The notes under the pieces: model-generated
Seen by the model: only the letters and a program-made list of their open reading frames with translations
The model's database searches: none
What the model was told of the DNA's origin: nothing
Position numbers and translations under genes: made by a program
Shown: one piece after another, positions 43,089-54,979 of the stretch
Layout: every line of letters begins with the position of its first letter
Position numbering within the stretch: position 1 is the first letter of the stretch
Assembly (NCBI GenBank): GCA_020631735.1
Contig: CM036223.1
Span: 8,284,191 to 8,348,190, forward strand
Source of the DNA: Saccharum officinarum
Lineage: Eukaryota; Streptophyta; Magnoliopsida; Poales; Poaceae
Length of the DNA stretch: 64,000 nucleotides
Direction of reading: 5' to 3'

Positions 43089-44639
43089 TGAAAGCATCTG
43101 GCCTCTAGTGGTTTTGGTGATTAATGACAACGGAAGATTATTGTGACTAACGTGTGTTTTGCAGAAACAAGGTTGAGTTAGGTCACAATAACAGTGATTG
43201 ATTGGGCTATAATGGTTTACACGCCCCCTTGATGGAATTCGTTTCGGTTTACAAAGGATGGACTACAAGGTTAAGGATGAACTAGTTCTAAGTGTCGTTT
43301 GGTGTTAGAAGGCACTTAGAGTAGTTTAGGACTTTTTTCCTTTGATCGTACTATTAAGGGGGGGTACAAACTAGTAGCTTGACCTAGGTGAGTCTAATGG
43401 TTTAGGTGTGGTGCACACTTGTAAAACTTAGCACTAGGTATATCAGAGATAGTCCGAGGATCAAATGGAACAAACTTCATTTTGGAAAGTTCGCTTCGAC
43501 GAAGTTTTAGGCCATTTAGATCGACCGGACTCTGCATCGGACGCTGGCCGGTGCGTTTGGTCAGTTCAAGTTCGCGCAGTGAGAGCGATCAGACGCTGAG
43601 AGGAAAGCTGACTCAACGCGCAGTTGCAACTGCTCATGCGTCCGGTCGAGACAAAGAAGCGCAGCGTCGATCTGACGCAGCACCGGACGGTGCACCGGAC
43701 CATGTGTCCGTGCATCCGGTGACAGTCCAGTAAGGTTCCAGAGTGGGTTTTCCACGACCCGACGCGTCCGGTGGATACTGATCGGACGCATTGTGCGTCC
43801 AGTCATATTTGGAATCTTGTGTCGTACAGTAGCCATTGGACGACCAGACGCTGCACCGGACGCATCCGGTACAACATTAACGTGCGTCCGGTCAGTACGC
43901 AGTGAAATGTTTTGTTCCTAACGGCTAGGACTTGTGTGGGGGTATTTATACTTCTCCAACTCATCCAATACAGGGACTCTTGCTCATTTGATCAGTTGAA
44001 CAGCACCTTGAGAGTGCAAGGGAGAGCAAGAGCCTAGTGAGGTGATTTGAGATTTGAGAATCCAAGAATTAGGTCCTCATTAGCGAAAAGGAGTAGCAAG
44101 TGTGCATCCATCTTACTCATTAGGCTTTCTACGGTCAAGTGAGAGTTAGTGCTTGTTACTCTTGGTGATCACCATCACCTAGACGGTTTGGTGATCATCC
44201 GGCGGAGCTTGTGGATGAACCAACTTTTGTTGTGAGCGGTTGTGGGCGATTCACCGTGACGAAGCGTCAAAGAATCAGCCCGTAGAGAGAAATTGATCCT
44301 TGTGCGGATCAAGGGGAGCTATACCCTTGCGTGGGTGCTCCAACGAGGACTAGTGGGGAGTGGTGACTCTCCGATACCTCGGCAAAACATTGTTGTGTCC
44401 CTTTCCCTCTCTTTACTTTGAGCATTTACTTTTGTGCAATTCATATTTATCTTTACATTCTTAGAATTGCCATGCTAGAGTAGGATTGGAGCCTAGGGTG
44501 TTAAACTTTTATCTGGTACATCATCTAGAAACACTTCTAGGCACATAGGGGTGAAATTGGCTAAATGTATGGTTTAATTTCCGCAAGAATTTGAACAGAA
44601 GCCCAATTCACCCCCCTCTTGGCCATCTTGATCCTTTCA
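43089..44639. repeat. Solo LTR with perfect 5-bp target duplication (1551 bp)
   Basis: The segment begins TGAAAGCATCTGGCC and ends CATCTTGATCCTTTCA, giving TGAAAG/CTTTCA ends, and is flanked by CATGG at 43084-43088 and 44640-44644. The reverse complement near the right end reads GGCCAAGAGGGGGGTGAATT, a motif I associate with grass Copia LTRs. It contains several CGGACGC/GCGTCCGGT repeats (43520-43890) and a TATTTATAC box (about 43943). With one LTR and a matching duplication it is a solo LTR left by recombination. Its orientation is not certain. Confidence 0.9.
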
Positions 44640-45059
44640 CATGGTTCATCATTTCTATATCTCTACAGCTAAAACATAGCGATCTATTCCATCCACGGGC
44701 GACGCAAAACCACCCTTGCGACATCGCATCGCCCGGCTCCGTGGTGCACTCGCCTGCGAAGGTTGCCCAACGATTTTTACATTGCGCCGACAAGTGGGCC
44801 CCTCGTGTCGCTCCGAATCCTCCTCTTCCACGGACCGCACGCGAGAGGTGACCTTGCACACAAGCCTCGTGCCCAGCGCCTCGCCTTTGCCTCCCTCAAA
44901 CCCCTCTTCTCACCTTGTGATTCATGGTGGCGGCGGCACGCGCGGCCCTCTCCCTTGGCCAGCAGAGACGCACGCGACCCCCTCCAACTGGCGACGCTCA
45001 GCACCATGCCTCCGCCGCCCTAACGACCTCCCTTTCCTCGGTGTCGGCGTTGAGTATTG

Positions 45060-45265
45060 CAGTGGTGCTGGCAAGCAACATATATGACAGTGGACCCTGT
45101 GCGTCGCCTAGGAACAAGATGGCGCTCTATGAGCGAGCAGTTCGAAGCCCCTTCCCCACCGTACAACGCTGCCGCACCGATCGTGACCCTGCCCATGTGT
45201 CCCTATGGCACGCGCAATGACCCACCTCTGCCGTCCCATCCACGTCCATGTCCACATGCCAGGTG
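45060..45265 (+). pseudogene. ELF3-like N-terminal gene fragment captured by the Helitron
   Basis: Two overlapping frames together resemble the N-terminus of plant EARLY FLOWERING 3, a circadian-clock evening-complex scaffold. CASPRNKMALYE (45099-45134) is in one frame and EQFEAPSPPYN (about 45135-45170) in the next; ELF3 proteins have a conserved APPRNKMALYEQF block. The frame change is explained by a GAGCGAGC sequence where one GAGC is expected, a 4-nt duplication near 45130-45137. Only the N-terminal exon-like part is present. The remainder reads through a proline-rich stretch and then intron-like sequence. It cannot make ELF3 protein. The match is by motif recall and needs alignment. Confidence 0.5.
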
Positions 45266-45568
45266 AGCCTCTTTGAGTGTAGAATGCACTAGATCTGTTG
45301 TTCCAGGCTTTCAGGCTCTTTGATCTGCCTTGAAGCAAACTGCAGGTTATGTGATTGGTGTTGGTGGTGCCTTTTCATTTTTCAACAAAAGAAACTGAGA
45401 TAAGGTGTACAAGAGGAACATAAACTCCTTGGTTGGATTATATATCAGCAAAGGTATCTTGGTATTCAATGCAAATTTTTGGGTTGTTGGCTTTGAAGGT
45501 ACCTGCAGGCAAGTAATATTTTCTTATCTGAATTTCTTATAGACTGATGGATCTGTAGCCATTTTATA

Positions 45569-45664
45569 GACTCTGACGACTGCTGAAAAATGCTTTTTGT
45601 CACAAGAAGGGTATAAGACTCTGACGACTGCTGAAAAATGCTTTTTGTCACAAGAAGGGTATAA
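45569..45664 (+). repeat. 48-bp tandem duplication, in frame (2 x 16 codons)
   Basis: GACTCTGACGACTGCTGAAA..CAAGAAGGGTATAA occurs at 45569 and again at 45617 without visible differences. One frame reads LTTAEKCFLSQEGY twice and continues to about 45720 before a stop. The duplication is probably recent. Confidence 0.93.
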
Positions 45665-45807
45665 TGTATACATGGGACCTCTATTACAGGACTTGCGACT
45701 TGGCTTCTTTTTCTTTGGTTGCATCTCCAGATGAGTCATAGGTCAATCATGCTGGTGACTATTTGACTATTTGACATCCGGTCTTTAGTTCTCACTTACA
45801 ACCTGAG

Positions 45808-45913
45808 ATGGCTATTGTGGCAGAACCTCCTAAATTATATGGTCCACATGCACCTGTCATTGTCCCGAAGACCTCTGACGGCGATGCATATGTTCCAGAT
45901 AACTTAAAAAGTC
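45808..45913 (+). pseudogene. Unidentified captured exon, cut by LTR insertion
   Basis: An open frame begins MAIVAEPPKLYGPHAPVIV and runs PKTSDGDAYVPDNLKSL up to the LTR edge at 45914. Composition and codon use look coding, unlike the flanks. I do not recognise the protein. Downstream of the LTR, 49905-50156 holds another coding-like block that may belong to the same source gene. Confidence 0.35.
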
Positions 45914-48900
45914 TGTCGGGTGTCCTCGGAGAACCCCGAATCATCCATATTTTTTTACTCAAACAGGATCAACAATGGAGTTGCCACAATATTACAGCAC
46001 TTATTACAAAAATAACTTACATCGGTGAGCGAAAGTCTTATAACATTAGTTACAAAACATATTAAAGTAAAACATAACTTTAGATTCAAAAGGTGAATAG
46101 AATAGCAGAAGCAATTTAGAAGAAGCACCTAAGGTAGAAGAGACATCCAAATCATGTCAAGCCCACCGACATGACCTTGATTAGCAGCAGAAGTCAGAAC
46201 CTGCAACAGGGGTTTAACAACCCTGAGTACATGAGGGTACTCAACAAGACTTAACCGACGTAAAAAGGAGAAGACTTAGGAATGCAGGCTCAGGGGAATC
46301 AAGGTAAGGTTCCAACAAGAATCAAAGTTCTTTTGCATAAAAGCTACTAATAGTGAGTCCTTAAGATCCATGTTTTTACTCACCATTAATCATTAATTGA
46401 ATCTAAGTGATCCTATTCTAGATCAAGTAACTCATACAACTTCTTTCTTAATCCTCAACCAAAGTTCCACTTGTTATCTACGATGTGGGTCAGGTGATCG
46501 AGTCTCCATGACCAAGGAGCAACGACGATCCGAATCGATTATACCTAGCTGGGGATCCCAAACCACACGACATATGCCAGACTCTAACCCGCATATATCA
46601 ACTCTACCTTCGAATCATCTAAGACCAGACCGGGTCCGCGCCACCCAAGAGTACAGTACTCCACCAATCCAGCCATTGCCATGTGGGTACACGCTACTCC
46701 CGCCATCTCTCCACTCCTAGTGTGCGAGTAGCCGTTCTCATGTTAGGATATCCTAAGTAGGGCTTACCGGAGCATGTGGCTAGTTGCAAAGTCTCGAACA
46801 CAGGTGGGCCTACAACGGTACGGTCCTTAACCGACACAGACGGAAACACTACATCAAGACTCCTTTCCCGATGCAAGTTACCCGTTCGGCCTCAAATTCA
46901 TTATCAAACCTTATTATCCAACAGGTTATGCCAACTTCAACCATTTCATTTGAAAGCTTATCTCAGTAAGCATGGTTAAGCATAACTAAGCATTTTTAAA
47001 TCAAAACAGGTATCAAGGATGATATTGAGTAATCAAGGTTGATAATGTATCAATTAGGTTATCACTCAACTCCTAATCACATAATGCAACATCTCATAAG
47101 CATAAGTGATATAAAGCTTTGAAAACTCAAGTTAGGGTTTAAATGCATCCGGGGCTTGCCTTTGTCGACAGGGATCTTAGGTTCGGGGTCAGTCCCACGC
47201 ATATTGAACCCAACCTCCACTGGTGACCGTTCTTCCTCGAGGACTGGTTCGACAATGTTTACCTCCTCATTCACGGGGACTACACGAGATAACATAACAT
47301 GCTTCAACATGATGAAGTAATGAACATGATGCTTGATGATGGTATGACAAGATTAAGAACTTGAGTATAACTTTCCTTCACGGTACAGTTACAAGCCAAT
47401 AAAACCTACTAACTAAGTTCATTAGGGTTTCGAAAAGTTTTATTTCACATGAAATATCATTAGGGTTCACTAATTACATGTTAAACATGAGCTCAAATAA
47501 TAAAGTGACATGCCAAGGATCATCATGTGTTAATGACCCAAGGTCAATAATCAATTCCAAAGTCAAACCAAACCTTAAGTCATTAAGGTTAATTGCTTGG
47601 TTAATTAAGCATAAAATTAAGTATAAAATCAATTTTGTCCAATTGAGCCAAAAATTTTTACTTAAGTTGATTACATCATGACTAAGTGGCAAAACAAAAT
47701 TTACAATTTTTGGACAATTCTTTTAGCCTTGAAAAATCATAGAAGTTGCATTTATTAATTAAATGAGGTAATTTTAAATCATATCAAAATTATTGAAAAT
47801 GCTCAACTCATATTTTTCCTACATAGAGCACATCATGAAGAGGCTACACAAAAAGTTTCATGATTTTATCATGCACCAGTATTTACTATGAATTACACAA
47901 GAAATAACACATTTATTCATTTTTTGAAAAAGAGAGAGGAAAGAGAAAACTACGTTCACCCGAGCCCGGCTTACCCACTGTAGCCGACGTCGGGGCCCGG
48001 TCAACTCCGGCGACATGGCCGCGCTGACCGATGGGTTCTCGCTGTCGGCGACTCCTTCGACGACGCGGATTGTACCAGCATGCTCAGGACATCGACGTGC
48101 GTCGGCCTAGGGTGAAAACGGAGTAGATAGAGACGGTGCAGTGGCTTGTCGGCGTCCATGGCGGACACGGCGGGGCTACGGCGATGCGTTGGCCACGACG
48201 AGGCAAGAGGGGTGGAATTGAGAGGTCTAGCAGCACCAGGGACTTGCCACGGACCTGCTCGGCCACTTGGAGGAGCTAGGGTGCAGCGGAAAGGGCTAGC
48301 CACGGTGGCGGGGTGCGCTTGGACACGGTGGAGCTGTCTACGACGGCCATGGTGACTGGCCGTGACAAGAACGGTGCGTGCGGCTGGTTTGGCAGATGAG
48401 GGGTGGCACGAGCGGGCCTGGACGATGTGCCAGGTCGAGGCGGAGCGGAGGACAAGAGGAATTGGAAGGAGGAGTGACAGTAGCGGCGAATTTCACCATC
48501 GAGGTGAGCTCGGCGGTGACGGAGCTGAGGAAGGAGAAGAAGGAATTAGCGACCGGCTCGGCGAGACATGGGCGATGGAGAGGTTACGACACGTCCAGCT
48601 CCTGCTTGCGGTCATGACACCGAAGCAGGTCCGCGTCGCACGCGCGGCCGGTGGCAAGCAGTTGCGTGGCAGCGAAGCTGCTGCTGGCGATGCTACTGTT
48701 CATGACTGAACCAACCCTGTTTCTCCCTTCCTTTCTCTCGATTTTACAAAGTAACTTAATGAATGGCCTGAACCAAACTTCTTCACTGATATGAGATCTC
48801 CAACTTTGGTTAAGACAACAACATCAAAAGATTGACAGATTTTTAGATTTGGAATAAAGAACAAGGGTACAGTGAAACTGTGAACTGAATCCAATTTCAG

Positions 48901-49605
48901 GTTTTGAAAAGCTAATTTTTTAGCAACTTTGAGAATTAATTTAAGAACATCTAACACTCAAACATTACAACTAATTGCGCAGTAACCTAGCTCCAGTATG
49001 AGGCCAAGCAATGAAATAAAAGTTGGACATATTTTATTCATGGAAATTGATTTAATAAATACCCAAAAATTGGACTTAATAGCTGATTTTCAAGGACTTA
49101 GGCATAAATGGCTAAGTTAGAAAACCACCGTCAATTCCAATCTTTGGGCTCCAATATAATCTTGTTTAATATAAAAACATTATCAAATCTTGATTCTACA
49201 TTATAAAACACATTTTGTACTACAAAATTTAGATTAACAAAATTTTTGTTGTTTCAACAATTTCTTATATATAAAATCACAAAAAAACTTAATCAATAGA
49301 AATGAAACCATAGTATGTAACATATAAAACCTAACCTACGAAACATATGAAACATATGGAGCACTACTATGAAACATGTGAAACACTATAAAGCAACAAT
49401 AGAAACATGCCATAAGCAACATAGTCATGCTATTATGGAAACATTCCTTGCTTTCATGAAACATTACTATGAAACAATGAGACATATGAAACATATGCAT
49501 GCTATACTTAGAACATAGAGTGCATTGATGCAACAATGCTTGATGTTTATGCCTGATGATCCTCATGACCAATTTTTAGCTGCTTTTAACATCTAGGATG
49601 TTACA
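45914..49605 (-). repeat. Gypsy LTR, minus strand (about 3.7 kb)
   Basis: On the minus strand the LTR starts TGTAACATCCTAGATG at 49605 and ends GGACACCCGACA at 45914. It carries the GAGTACCCTCATGTACTCAG block (about 46222-46241) shared in variant form with 1-1430, and a GC-rich part at 47960-48720 typical of the transcribed leader of long grass Gypsy LTRs. Frames there (for example 48362-48709) are composition artefacts. No internal domain is attached, so it looks like a solo LTR, but the 5-bp flanks (AAGTC and GCTAT) do not match; it may be rearranged. GAAACATATGAAAC words at 49336-49500 recall the dispersed repeat family. Confidence 0.65.
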
Positions 49606-49904
49606 GCTATTCTGAACTTTGCTGCATCTTAGTGTTTGCTGAACCTTTCTGCATTTTATAGACTGTTAGTTTGTACCATTGTTATGTGAGGCTCAGTTGT
49701 GTCTGTTGAACTGACCAAGAAAATATGTCAATATCATTTTTTTGAAGGCAATATGTTAATATCATTGTCTGATGAAAATCAGTTGGTGTCGAATACTAAC
49801 TTGTCCTCTTTCTTGATAACCATGAGGGTCCATGACCTGTAAAATAGACGCACTCCAGTTCTCATGTTCTTAGTTTACATGATCTCCAGTTCATAAATTA
49901 ACTT

Positions 49905-50156
49905 ATGGCGATTGTACAGGGGATGATGAAGCCCAAACTTCTTAGGGAAGACATGCTTCCATCGATGGCATTGAACCAGAAAGTCCAGTGGCTGCTCAAT
50001 GAGTTTATGGACCTCCTATCAGAGTATGAAGCTGCTAAGAGCAAAATTGAGCCAATACATATCACACAGGCACTACAACCAGTTCTAGGAGCCCATGACA
50101 CCTGGTCACCTTGTAGCTACTCCAGTTTGCCTGCTGGTGACTTATTGACCTTTCGG
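49905..50156 (+). pseudogene. Unidentified coding-like fragment in the Helitron
   Basis: The open frame [20 protein letters not shown] then runs through [20 protein letters not shown] and [15 protein letters not shown], and looks like a helical protein segment. It is followed by a related direct repeat at about 50467-50505 and 50527-50560 (CTGCCTTAAAAATCTG(A/C)TGG). I cannot name the source gene; splice sites are uncertain. Confidence 0.35.
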
Positions 50157-52671
50157 TAAGTATGATGGGACTACAATCTTGATAAGTGCTTATATGAACC
50201 AATCAATTAGCTGTGCTTGTAACTGGTAGATTGTTTTGAGAGGAAGGCGACCTTGGGTCAAAACTAATTTTGAAGCCGTTAGTTGTAATAGTAGAAAAGG
50301 AAGCTTCACCTGGATAAACTGATGTCCTTTTTGTTTCCAAGGCAACATTGGTCTTTGATGGCTCAGTATGCAGTGCTAGCCCCTGGCCGTGGTCGTGTGT
50401 GTTTTAGCGAAAACTTGTGTCATCATAACTTGTATCAGCTTCTTTACAAGTCACAACTTGCGTGTCATAACTGCCTTAAAAATCTGATGGTGCCTTCTCC
50501 ACAGGCTTGAAGTATCGGATTTGTCACTGCCTTAAAAATCTGCTGGTGCCTTCTCCAGTTTTGCTTTATCAGAGCTGGATGATGATCCACAGGTTCACTG
50601 TATTTTAGAAGGGATTCAGCACTATTACTGTACATTTGGTGGAGGACCACACAGCCCGACTCAGATTGGTACACTCTCCAAGAAAGATGATGTCTTCACT
50701 ATGCTTTCATGAATAGAATCAACACTTGACATTGGTTACTATTGCTGTGTTTGATATTTTCAGACTTCTACTATTGTTAGAGTGCATGCAAAAAAAACAT
50801 TGGCTAAACTCGTTGATAAACAAGGTCTGAGAAGAGGTTTCTGCTATTTTTGGCTAGCTATCAGTATAGGGATTAGCACTACCATTACTCAATTCTGAAG
50901 TAGAAGTAATAGTGTCAGTCTGCGTCTCTATTTGCAAGTGACATTGCAATCCAAGTCCATGATTTAACCAAAATTCAGATCATCCATATAAACTTGTAGT
51001 AGCTACGTACACCTCTATTTTTAGGGAAATATTGTCTACTGTTTAGGTGCTTAAAGCTTCAAAACAAGTCCTACGCACATTGGCCTATGTGGAGTAGGTC
51101 CATTTGTTGTCCTTGCCAATATGCAATTAGATTATATGAGCATTCCTTCCCCTCTCATGGTTTGTAGTTTGGAGCAATGGTTCTGTAAAATTGACAGTTA
51201 GCTCAATTGTTGCATTTTGTGTATGCTTCCTCAGTTTTGCAGAATACTGCAAATGTATTTTCTTCTTGATAAAAATAATACAACAAAGTAATACTGAAGT
51301 GGCTAGGAGAACTATCAAATATTTCTCATGTGAGAGCTCATGGCTCAATGTGTACTAAGATGGTGGGTAATTCTGACGTCTCTAAAACTCTATGATGTTC
51401 TATGTTTTCTAGTAACATGATTTTCTTCTCTTTGCAGCCATTTTCTTATCTGTGGAAAGACTAGAATGGAAGGCCCACTCATGTCGTTGTAGTCCCTTTG
51501 TACTTGAGTTTATGTTTTAGTTAGCACATCATATTTACAACTCTTTTGATTATTCTTATCAGTGATTGCACATTTTCAGAAGCTGAATATTTTTATGTGT
51601 TTTTTTGTGGATGAGTTGTTGCTAAAAACATAGCAGACATGGATATACAGAGTGTTCTACGTGGAACTTATTTGTAGTTATTGCATATTAACTTTGCTTG
51701 CCTTTGGAAATGAAGGGAGATATTAGTTTGGTTGCATGTTGTATGTACCTGGCAGAGTAGAATGATTATGTTCATGTTTTCTGTGTCTGTCTTATTGATT
51801 CAAAATTTTTTGGAAACACGTTGCAATGCAAGGGCCACTAATACTTGATCAAGATTCATCAAACAACGTAAGATAATGTTCAACCAAAAAAGCTAATATT
51901 GTGCACTTCCTTTCCTTTTCTTTTTTCCTTCTGATTTTTCCTTTTTCTAAATTTAACTTCAGTTTTTACTATTTTAACTTCAACTGGGCAGCGCTAGATC
52001 AGTTTGGTGGGGCCAGCAAAATTTTAGCTATACCTACTTTGGTCTGATCTGATCTCTCGCTTGGTTTCAATTTTTATGGGTTTCGGATATTTGTCACTTG
52101 TTTTATTTCTGATTTTTCTACTCAGTTTTGTGGCTCGTTGATCGCTCCGCTAGGTTTTTATCCAAGATTTCTGTCTGTTATTACTCACTCTTGTGGGTTT
52201 TCAAAAAAACATGAAGAACTAATAATAGATACAAGTTTTACATCATCTGATATAGTTTTGATTAGAAACAAAATTTATTTTTATTAAAATATGGATTCTT
52301 CAATGGTCTAACCAATTATTTCATGAACTAAAATCTTGGGCAGATTTTGTCTAATCAAGTTTAAAAAATAAATTTATATAATTCTTGATTATCGTTGCTG
52401 TGTGGAAAATCGACACGGTCATAATCATATTTATGTGCTTTGCAACAAAAGAAAAAATATATCAAGGTGTATTTTAATTCGATACAGGTTACATATGACA
52501 TTGTTATATTATTGTAAACATTGTTATATTATGGATATCATTGTCAATTTTCATCATAAAATAAATTATAGAAGGATAAAACATAAATAGATATGTACTA
52601 TTCACGTCATCGTTTTGCATGAATGTTCGATAGTTTTTTCTCTCGTTGCAACGCACGGGCATATTTGCTAG

Positions 52672-52888
52672 TAAAATATATAATTTAAAGTAACACTTCA
52701 ATCAATATTATTATATTTATTTAAATTATTCACCTATGTCGTGGTCGAAATAAACTAAAATGCCTCCTCAATCCAAGTAATTATAGGACATATATGAAAA
52801 TAAATATAGGCATGGATTAGTGGGCCGGGCCAGGCCGTGCTGATGGCCGTGGGTGAAAGGGAGGCTGACAGCCCATCTCATCACCAAA
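52672..52888. other. Short host spacer between Helitron and Harbinger element
   Basis: AT-rich, with GGGCCGGGCCAGGCCG near 52822. No gene. Confidence 0.3.
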
Positions 52889-53263
52889 TAAGGGCTTGTT
52901 TAGTTCCAAAATATTTTTGCAAAGTAGCCAAATTCAAAAAGGAATGTCAACACACCAAAATGTTGACAACAACATATTTTGTCTTTGGTGTTTAGTTCCA
53001 AAATATTTTGCAAAAACTAGAGCACAAACAGTGCTTATTTATTGCTACCAAACCAGTATGTATTTATTGCCATCCAACAAACATGCACATGCAACCACAT
53101 GCAGCGCATGCATGCTGGTGCGCCTAGTTTTGCATGCATATGCAAACTGAACCATGCACTTGCAAACTCCAATCACCGTAATATGTCATGTAAATGTCCT
53201 CATACATTTACAGGAAACACTTCAACAGAAACAAATATACATGTGCTCAAACACAGAAAACAA

Positions 53264-54580
53264 TCAAGAACGACTTGCCATAGCATAAGCTATGGAATCA
53301 CGAAACTCATTCATCAAGTCCGATTCATCGTCCACTACCTCGGGATCAGGCTGATTGTCATAAGCTTCTTGCGGCACATAGTTCTCATTATTGTCAAGCC
53401 TATGAAAGTGTCTTTCTCTTTTGCCACTTGTCCTCATGAAATTATGCAGAGCCATACATGCAACTATGATTTCGGTTTGCGTTTCAGGTGCATACGGAGG
53501 GATGTTTTGTAGGATCTGCCACTTCATTTTCAACACTCTGAAAGACCTTTCTATTACATTCCTAAGAGAAGAGTGCGTAATTGAATATTTCCTCTTTACC
53601 TTCAGGTTCGATGTCGCCTCGAAAATCCTGCAGATGATACTTTGATCCCTTGTAAGGAGCTAGGTAACCCAGCTTGTTAGCATACCCGGAGTCTACTAGA
53701 TAGTACTTGCCTACATTAGCAAATAATATGTTAGGCCCAGGTGCATAACCATCATGAAACAATTGCACTCATGTGTAACTAAGTACCTTGTGGTGGATGT
53801 GGAAATTGTGGTGCATAAGTAGTTGTTGAATCATTAAAAACTCTCATGTCATGAACAGATCCGGGCCAACCAGCATTAATAAATGTAAACCTCATGTCGA
53901 AGTCACAACAAGCCATCACATTTTGTGAAGTGATGCTCTTACGGTTCAAGTACTGGACAAACTTGTTATTTGGCACCACACATTGTACATGAGTCCCATC
54001 TATAGCCCCTATGCAGTTCTTGAAGTAAGGAAAAAACCTAGGGTTACTTAGCCTTGGATGCATTGTTCTAAATTGTGGGTCCACTGGCTTTATGATGTCA
54101 TCAGCAAGGTCCTTCAGACAATTCAAGATTTTGTGAAACAGATTAGAGACAGTCCCCAATGACCTCTGAAACATGTCCTCAGCTTGCCTAACACTTTGTG
54201 GTGCTCCAACCATCCAAAGAAACAGCCCTAGAGCCTTAATAGATGAGGTTTTAGTACTAGATTTCAGTCCATATTTTTCTTCTAAAAGATCATGCAAGCT
54301 AATGAACATATTTGGTGTCATTCTAAACATGTAATAACTTTCTTTTTCACTTTGTAGCTTCTCATGAACCCATTCCAAACCAGTGACTTTAGGAGTCCTA
54401 TACTCAGCCCTAGTCAAGTACTTGTCAATGTGCAAAGAGTACTAGCACATACCAAGGATAAACTCATCATCCTCTTCATCATTCAACAGCTCTTCCAGCA
54501 ACTCCTCCTTTTCTTTCATCAACAAAGTCAGCAACCCTTTTCTTGTTGATTCATGTTGTTCATCATCAGCCTGTCATGGG
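53264..54580 (-). pseudogene. Harbinger DDE transposase, broken
   Basis: The gene encodes the endonuclease-type transposase (DDE_Tnp_4) that cuts and pastes the element. Reading leftwards: an acidic N-terminal stretch ending DDEFIL (54580-54450), an in-frame TAG at 54442-54444, LTRAEYRTPK, MFRMTPNMFISLHDLLEEKY, a helix-turn-helix-like QAEDMFQRSLGTVSNLFHKI (about 54190-54125), and catalytic D1 in CIGAIDGTHVQ (about 54010-53980). An intron of 76 bp (53711-53786; GTACTT..AATGTAG) follows. Then come D2 in KYYLVDSGYANKLGYLAPY (about 53709-53655) and E in RNVIERSF, which is in a different frame after a shift near 53565-53575. The C-terminus has ALHNFMR and ends at 53264. The DDE triad residues survive, but the stop and frameshift prevent a full-length product. 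Confidence 0.9.
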
Positions 54581-54979
54581 CACGACAGATTGAATTCAGT
54601 AATTGGTTCAAATAACACATGAACCCTATGCATCACAAAAAACAATCCTCTACTATATCCCATGCATTAAGTATTTCAAAATGCCAACATACTTCAAACT
54701 GACCAATCAATGAACATAACCATATATGAGTACCACCCAGTTGAAACACAAATTCAGTTAGTACAACCATAGTTCAAACACAAATTCCAAAAAATAAGGA
54801 GCGACTAACAAACTGCCATTGCTCTAAGGGCCTGGTTCAAAAGCAACACTACAAGTGCAAGCTAGCTACATGCAAATTAGACAAGGTGTTTTAGTTGTCC
54901 ACCGGGGCTGTCTTCTGGCCTAACATCTGGATGAGCTCCATCCTCCCTTCTTCGTCCTAGGTTGCCAGGAAGAAGTCCA

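Larger units (their letters stand above)
44660..52671 (+). mobile_element. Large Helitron with captured gene fragments, split by an LTR
   Basis: The 5' end TCTCTACAGCTAAAACATAG starts at 44660 after an A (44659). The 3' end has CTCGTTGCAACGCACGGG (hairpin CTCGT/ACGGG, with one G-T pair) and, after ATATTTG, CTAG at 52668-52671 followed by T. Without the 3.7-kb LTR at 45914-49605, the Helitron is about 4.3 kb. It contains GC-rich and exon-like pieces at 44.7-45.9 kb and 49.9-50.6 kb and no RepHel, so it is non-autonomous. The region 50.6-52.6 kb is AT-rich without recognisable genes. Pairing of these two ends is inferred from position and the A^T site. Confidence 0.65.

Noticed and set aside
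45466..45739. Minus-strand frames with repeated SAVVRV segments
   Set aside because: Reverse shadow of the 48-bp tandem duplication; the plus-strand frame is equally open and neither is identified.
48362..48709. 115-codon plus-strand frame
   Set aside because: Lies in the GC-rich leader part of a minus-strand LTR; composition artefact.
53042..53512. 156-codon plus-strand frame
   Set aside because: Antisense to the Harbinger transposase end; the transposase frame has clear domain motifs.
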